DNA of 8,120 nucleotides from the NCBI GenBank assembly GCA_017860375.1, contig JAGDMB010000096.1, positions 1-8,120 on the forward strand, written 5' to 3'. Both the position numbers and the translations under genes were made by a program. Below are positions 6,798-8,120 of the stretch, in pieces. Positions within the stretch are counted from its first letter, which is position 1. Each line of letters begins with the position of its first letter. The notes under the pieces were generated by a model. The model saw nothing but the letters and a program-made list of their open reading frames with translations, ran no database searches and was not told the origin of the DNA. The DNA comes from Bacteroidota bacterium. GTDB lineage: Bacteria; Bacteroidota; Bacteroidia; Bacteroidales; UBA10428.

Positions 6798-6893
6798 TTA
6801 ATGCGTGTGTTTTGCTTTAAAAGATGCCCGGATAAAGGAATGAAGATAAAAAAGCGGTCAATGGATAAATACTATGATAATGCCTGTGCCTTT
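6798..6893 (-). other. Intergenic region upstream of the sigma gene
   Basis: These 96 bases separate the stop of the secreted hydrolase from the earliest possible start of the sigma gene, both on the minus strand. No convincing hairpin terminator is visible. The best -7-like box is TATCTTCA (minus strand, 6848-6841), preceded by T-rich sequence but no clear TTTG at proper spacing. The sigma operon therefore either has a weak or unrecognised promoter here, or is partly transcribed from the hydrolase gene. Confidence 0.4.
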
Positions 6894-8120
6894 TTACTCA
6901 ATAAGTACTTTTTTGTTTATGACAGTATCGTTAAAATGAAGCCTCAGCAGATAAATACCGCTTTTAACCGAATCGGGTATTCTTACCGTTACACTATCGC
7001 CGAAGCGGATACGCTTATTTTCAGTAAGAACCATTCTGCCCGTCAGATCAAACAGGGTGACCTTCATCATTTCACCCTCAGCAAGGGGCGCGGAGGTATT
7101 GATATAGATTTCATCGCGGGCCGGATTTGGGAAGATCCATACTTCATCTTCATTCTGATAATCGGGAATCGCTGACGGCTTATTATGATTATTCAAAAAA
7201 TAGTCCGTGGAGTCAAACACATGATAAACCTGGTCAGTCAATTCGAATTTCAACCGGGCCTTTTTGCCATAGGCCAGATCATTCATTTTAATATACCTTT
7301 CCTGGTATTGCAGGGAAGTTTCCATACTAAAGGTCTGCACCACGGAGTAACCGGCGGTATCATCATTCTTAAAATATACGATCAGATCAAGTGGTTCCTC
7401 TTCCGCATCGCCTGTAAGAAACAACAAAGGAATGGAATCTGTCGATACGGGCGATATCCGGTTCGCTGTTTTGTACCGTAAAAGCGGTATTCCGTTGGTG
7501 GAATTATTGATATTATAATACCAGGAATAACCGGCTCCAAATGTATTTCCTGAGGAATCCAGAAGCTGCACCTTAAAAAGCCCAAACGGACTATCCGGCA
7601 ATAGCTCGGTGTCAACCTCCAGACTATCAACGGATCCGGTATTTTTTTCCACCAGTTCCCATGAATAACCCAGGTCATTGCTGAACAACATGCTCAGACT
7701 GCCCGAATCGACCGGACTGTTAAACCTGAATACATAATTATGGGTAATTGGCTTGTATTCTTTTGGATCGGTTATGGTTATGATGTCGTGTATTCTTTTT
7801 CGCTTGCTGAACATCCATTCGAGGATTGTTGTATCGGTATAGGCAGAATCCCAGGCATTATGACCCAGATTCTTGTATTCAGAATATACATAATCCACAT
7901 TATCGGCAATAAGCCGGTATTGTTTATCCTGCGAAATGGTTTTGCAGACAAAATCATTGCAATGGGTATAGACTACCGGTATGTTCAGCTTTTCATAGGC
8001 CATGATCAGATTCCTTGAATTGCTTACCGGAACGGTGTTGTCTCCGCCTCCATGATTATTCCATACGGGAACGTGCGAAAAATTTTTGACCGTGCTGCTG
8101 TCATACCAGCCACATACCGG
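6894..8120 (-). CDS. Secreted alpha/beta-hydrolase (esterase or peptidase-like) with T9SS type A sorting domain, 5' end missing
   Basis: The frame stays open from the window edge (8120) to TAA at 6894-6896, giving 408 visible residues; the N-terminus lies outside. Residues 1-108 resemble the C-terminal half of the predicted-peptidase/esterase alpha/beta-hydrolases. PVCGWYD follows the usual 'P.CGG.D' pattern, VPVWNNHGGGDNTVPVSNSR (17-36) carries the likely catalytic Asp27, and NLGHNAWDSAY (84-94) the likely catalytic His87, followed by LEWMFSKRK. The nucleophile serine would be upstream. About 120-325 are beta-rich linker domains of unrecognised type. From about 327, WIFPNPARDEIYI, VTLFDLTGRMV, SGIYLLRL and a C-terminal KKVLIE form a type A sorting domain, marking it for export through T9SS and cell-surface attachment or release. 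The substrate is unknown. An internal ATG at 8003 is not the start, because hydrolase homology continues upstream of it. Confidence 0.87.
   Translation of the reverse strand, partial: PVCGWYDSSTVKNFSHVPVWNNHGGGDNTVPVSNSRNLIMAYEKLNIPVVYTHCNDFVCKTISQDKQYRLIADNVDYVYSEYKNLGHNAWDSAYTDTTILEWMFSKRKRIHDIITITDPKEYKPITHNYVFRFNSPVDSGSLSMLFSNDLGYSWELVEKNTGSVDSLEVDTELLPDSPFGLFKVQLLDSSGNTFGAGYSWYYNINNSTNGIPLLRYKTANRISPVSTDSIPLLFLTGDAEEEPLDLIVYFKNDDTAGYSVVQTFSMETSLQYQERYIKMNDLAYGKKARLKFELTDQVYHVFDSTDYFLNNHNKPSAIPDYQNEDEVWIFPNPARDEIYINTSAPLAEGEMMKVTLFDLTGRMVLTENKRIRFGDSVTVRIPDSVKSGIYLLRLHFNDTVINKKVLIE

Noticed and set aside
6841..6870. Promoter for the sigma operon (TATCTTCA with upstream T-rich box)
   Set aside because: The -7 box is imperfect and no TTTG lies at the required distance, so it is mentioned only as the best weak candidate.
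6672..7175. 167-codon plus-strand open frame spanning the start of the sigma gene and the end of the hydrolase
   Set aside because: It overlaps two well-supported minus-strand genes and its translation shows no family features; it is a chance frame.

Overview
The window looks like chromosomal DNA from a member of the Bacteroidota. The signs are a Bacteroidetes-type ECF sigma factor next to a FecR anti-sigma factor with a DUF4974-like tail, a TonB-dependent receptor with an STN plus carboxypeptidase-regulatory-like N-terminus, a DUF4249-type lipoprotein, a type IX secretion (T9SS) sorting domain, and an A/T-rich gene start with no Shine-Dalgarno sequence. The order or genus cannot be fixed from this sequence alone.

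Layout. Positions 1-63 (+) hold the last 20 codons of a gene whose end resembles the DNA-binding helix-turn-helix domain of a LuxR/NarL-type response regulator. A non-coding leader of about 250 bases follows, then gdhA (317-1669, +), a complete NADP-type hexameric glutamate dehydrogenase. Just after gdhA are five tandem 8-bp units (1676-1715) and a perfect 13-bp stem hairpin (1717-1751) followed by T residues. This hairpin separates gdhA from a convergent minus-strand operon.

Minus-strand operon, read from right to left: ECF sigma factor (6797-6237), FecR anti-sigma factor (6196-5216), TonB-dependent receptor with an N-terminal signalling domain (5222-2556), and DUF4249 lipoprotein (2556-1756). 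The last three genes overlap (7 nt and 1 nt), which suggests translational coupling. By analogy with Fec-type cell-surface signalling, substrate binding at the outer-membrane receptor would be relayed through its periplasmic STN domain to the FecR periplasmic domain, releasing or activating the sigma factor. The lipoprotein would be an accessory of the receptor. The substrate is not revealed by the sequence.

Upstream of the sigma gene on the same strand is the 3' part of a secreted protein (6894-8120, cut by the window edge). It has the C-terminal half of an alpha/beta-hydrolase (catalytic Asp and His visible, nucleophile outside the window), beta-rich linker domains and a C-terminal type A T9SS sorting domain.

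No rRNA, tRNA, CRISPR array, insertion sequence or phage gene was seen. The genes belong to known families. The points most worth a second look are the unknown substrate of the sigma/FecR/receptor/DUF4249 operon, the 8-bp tandem repeat plus twin palindromes after gdhA, and the non-ATG start of the sigma gene.
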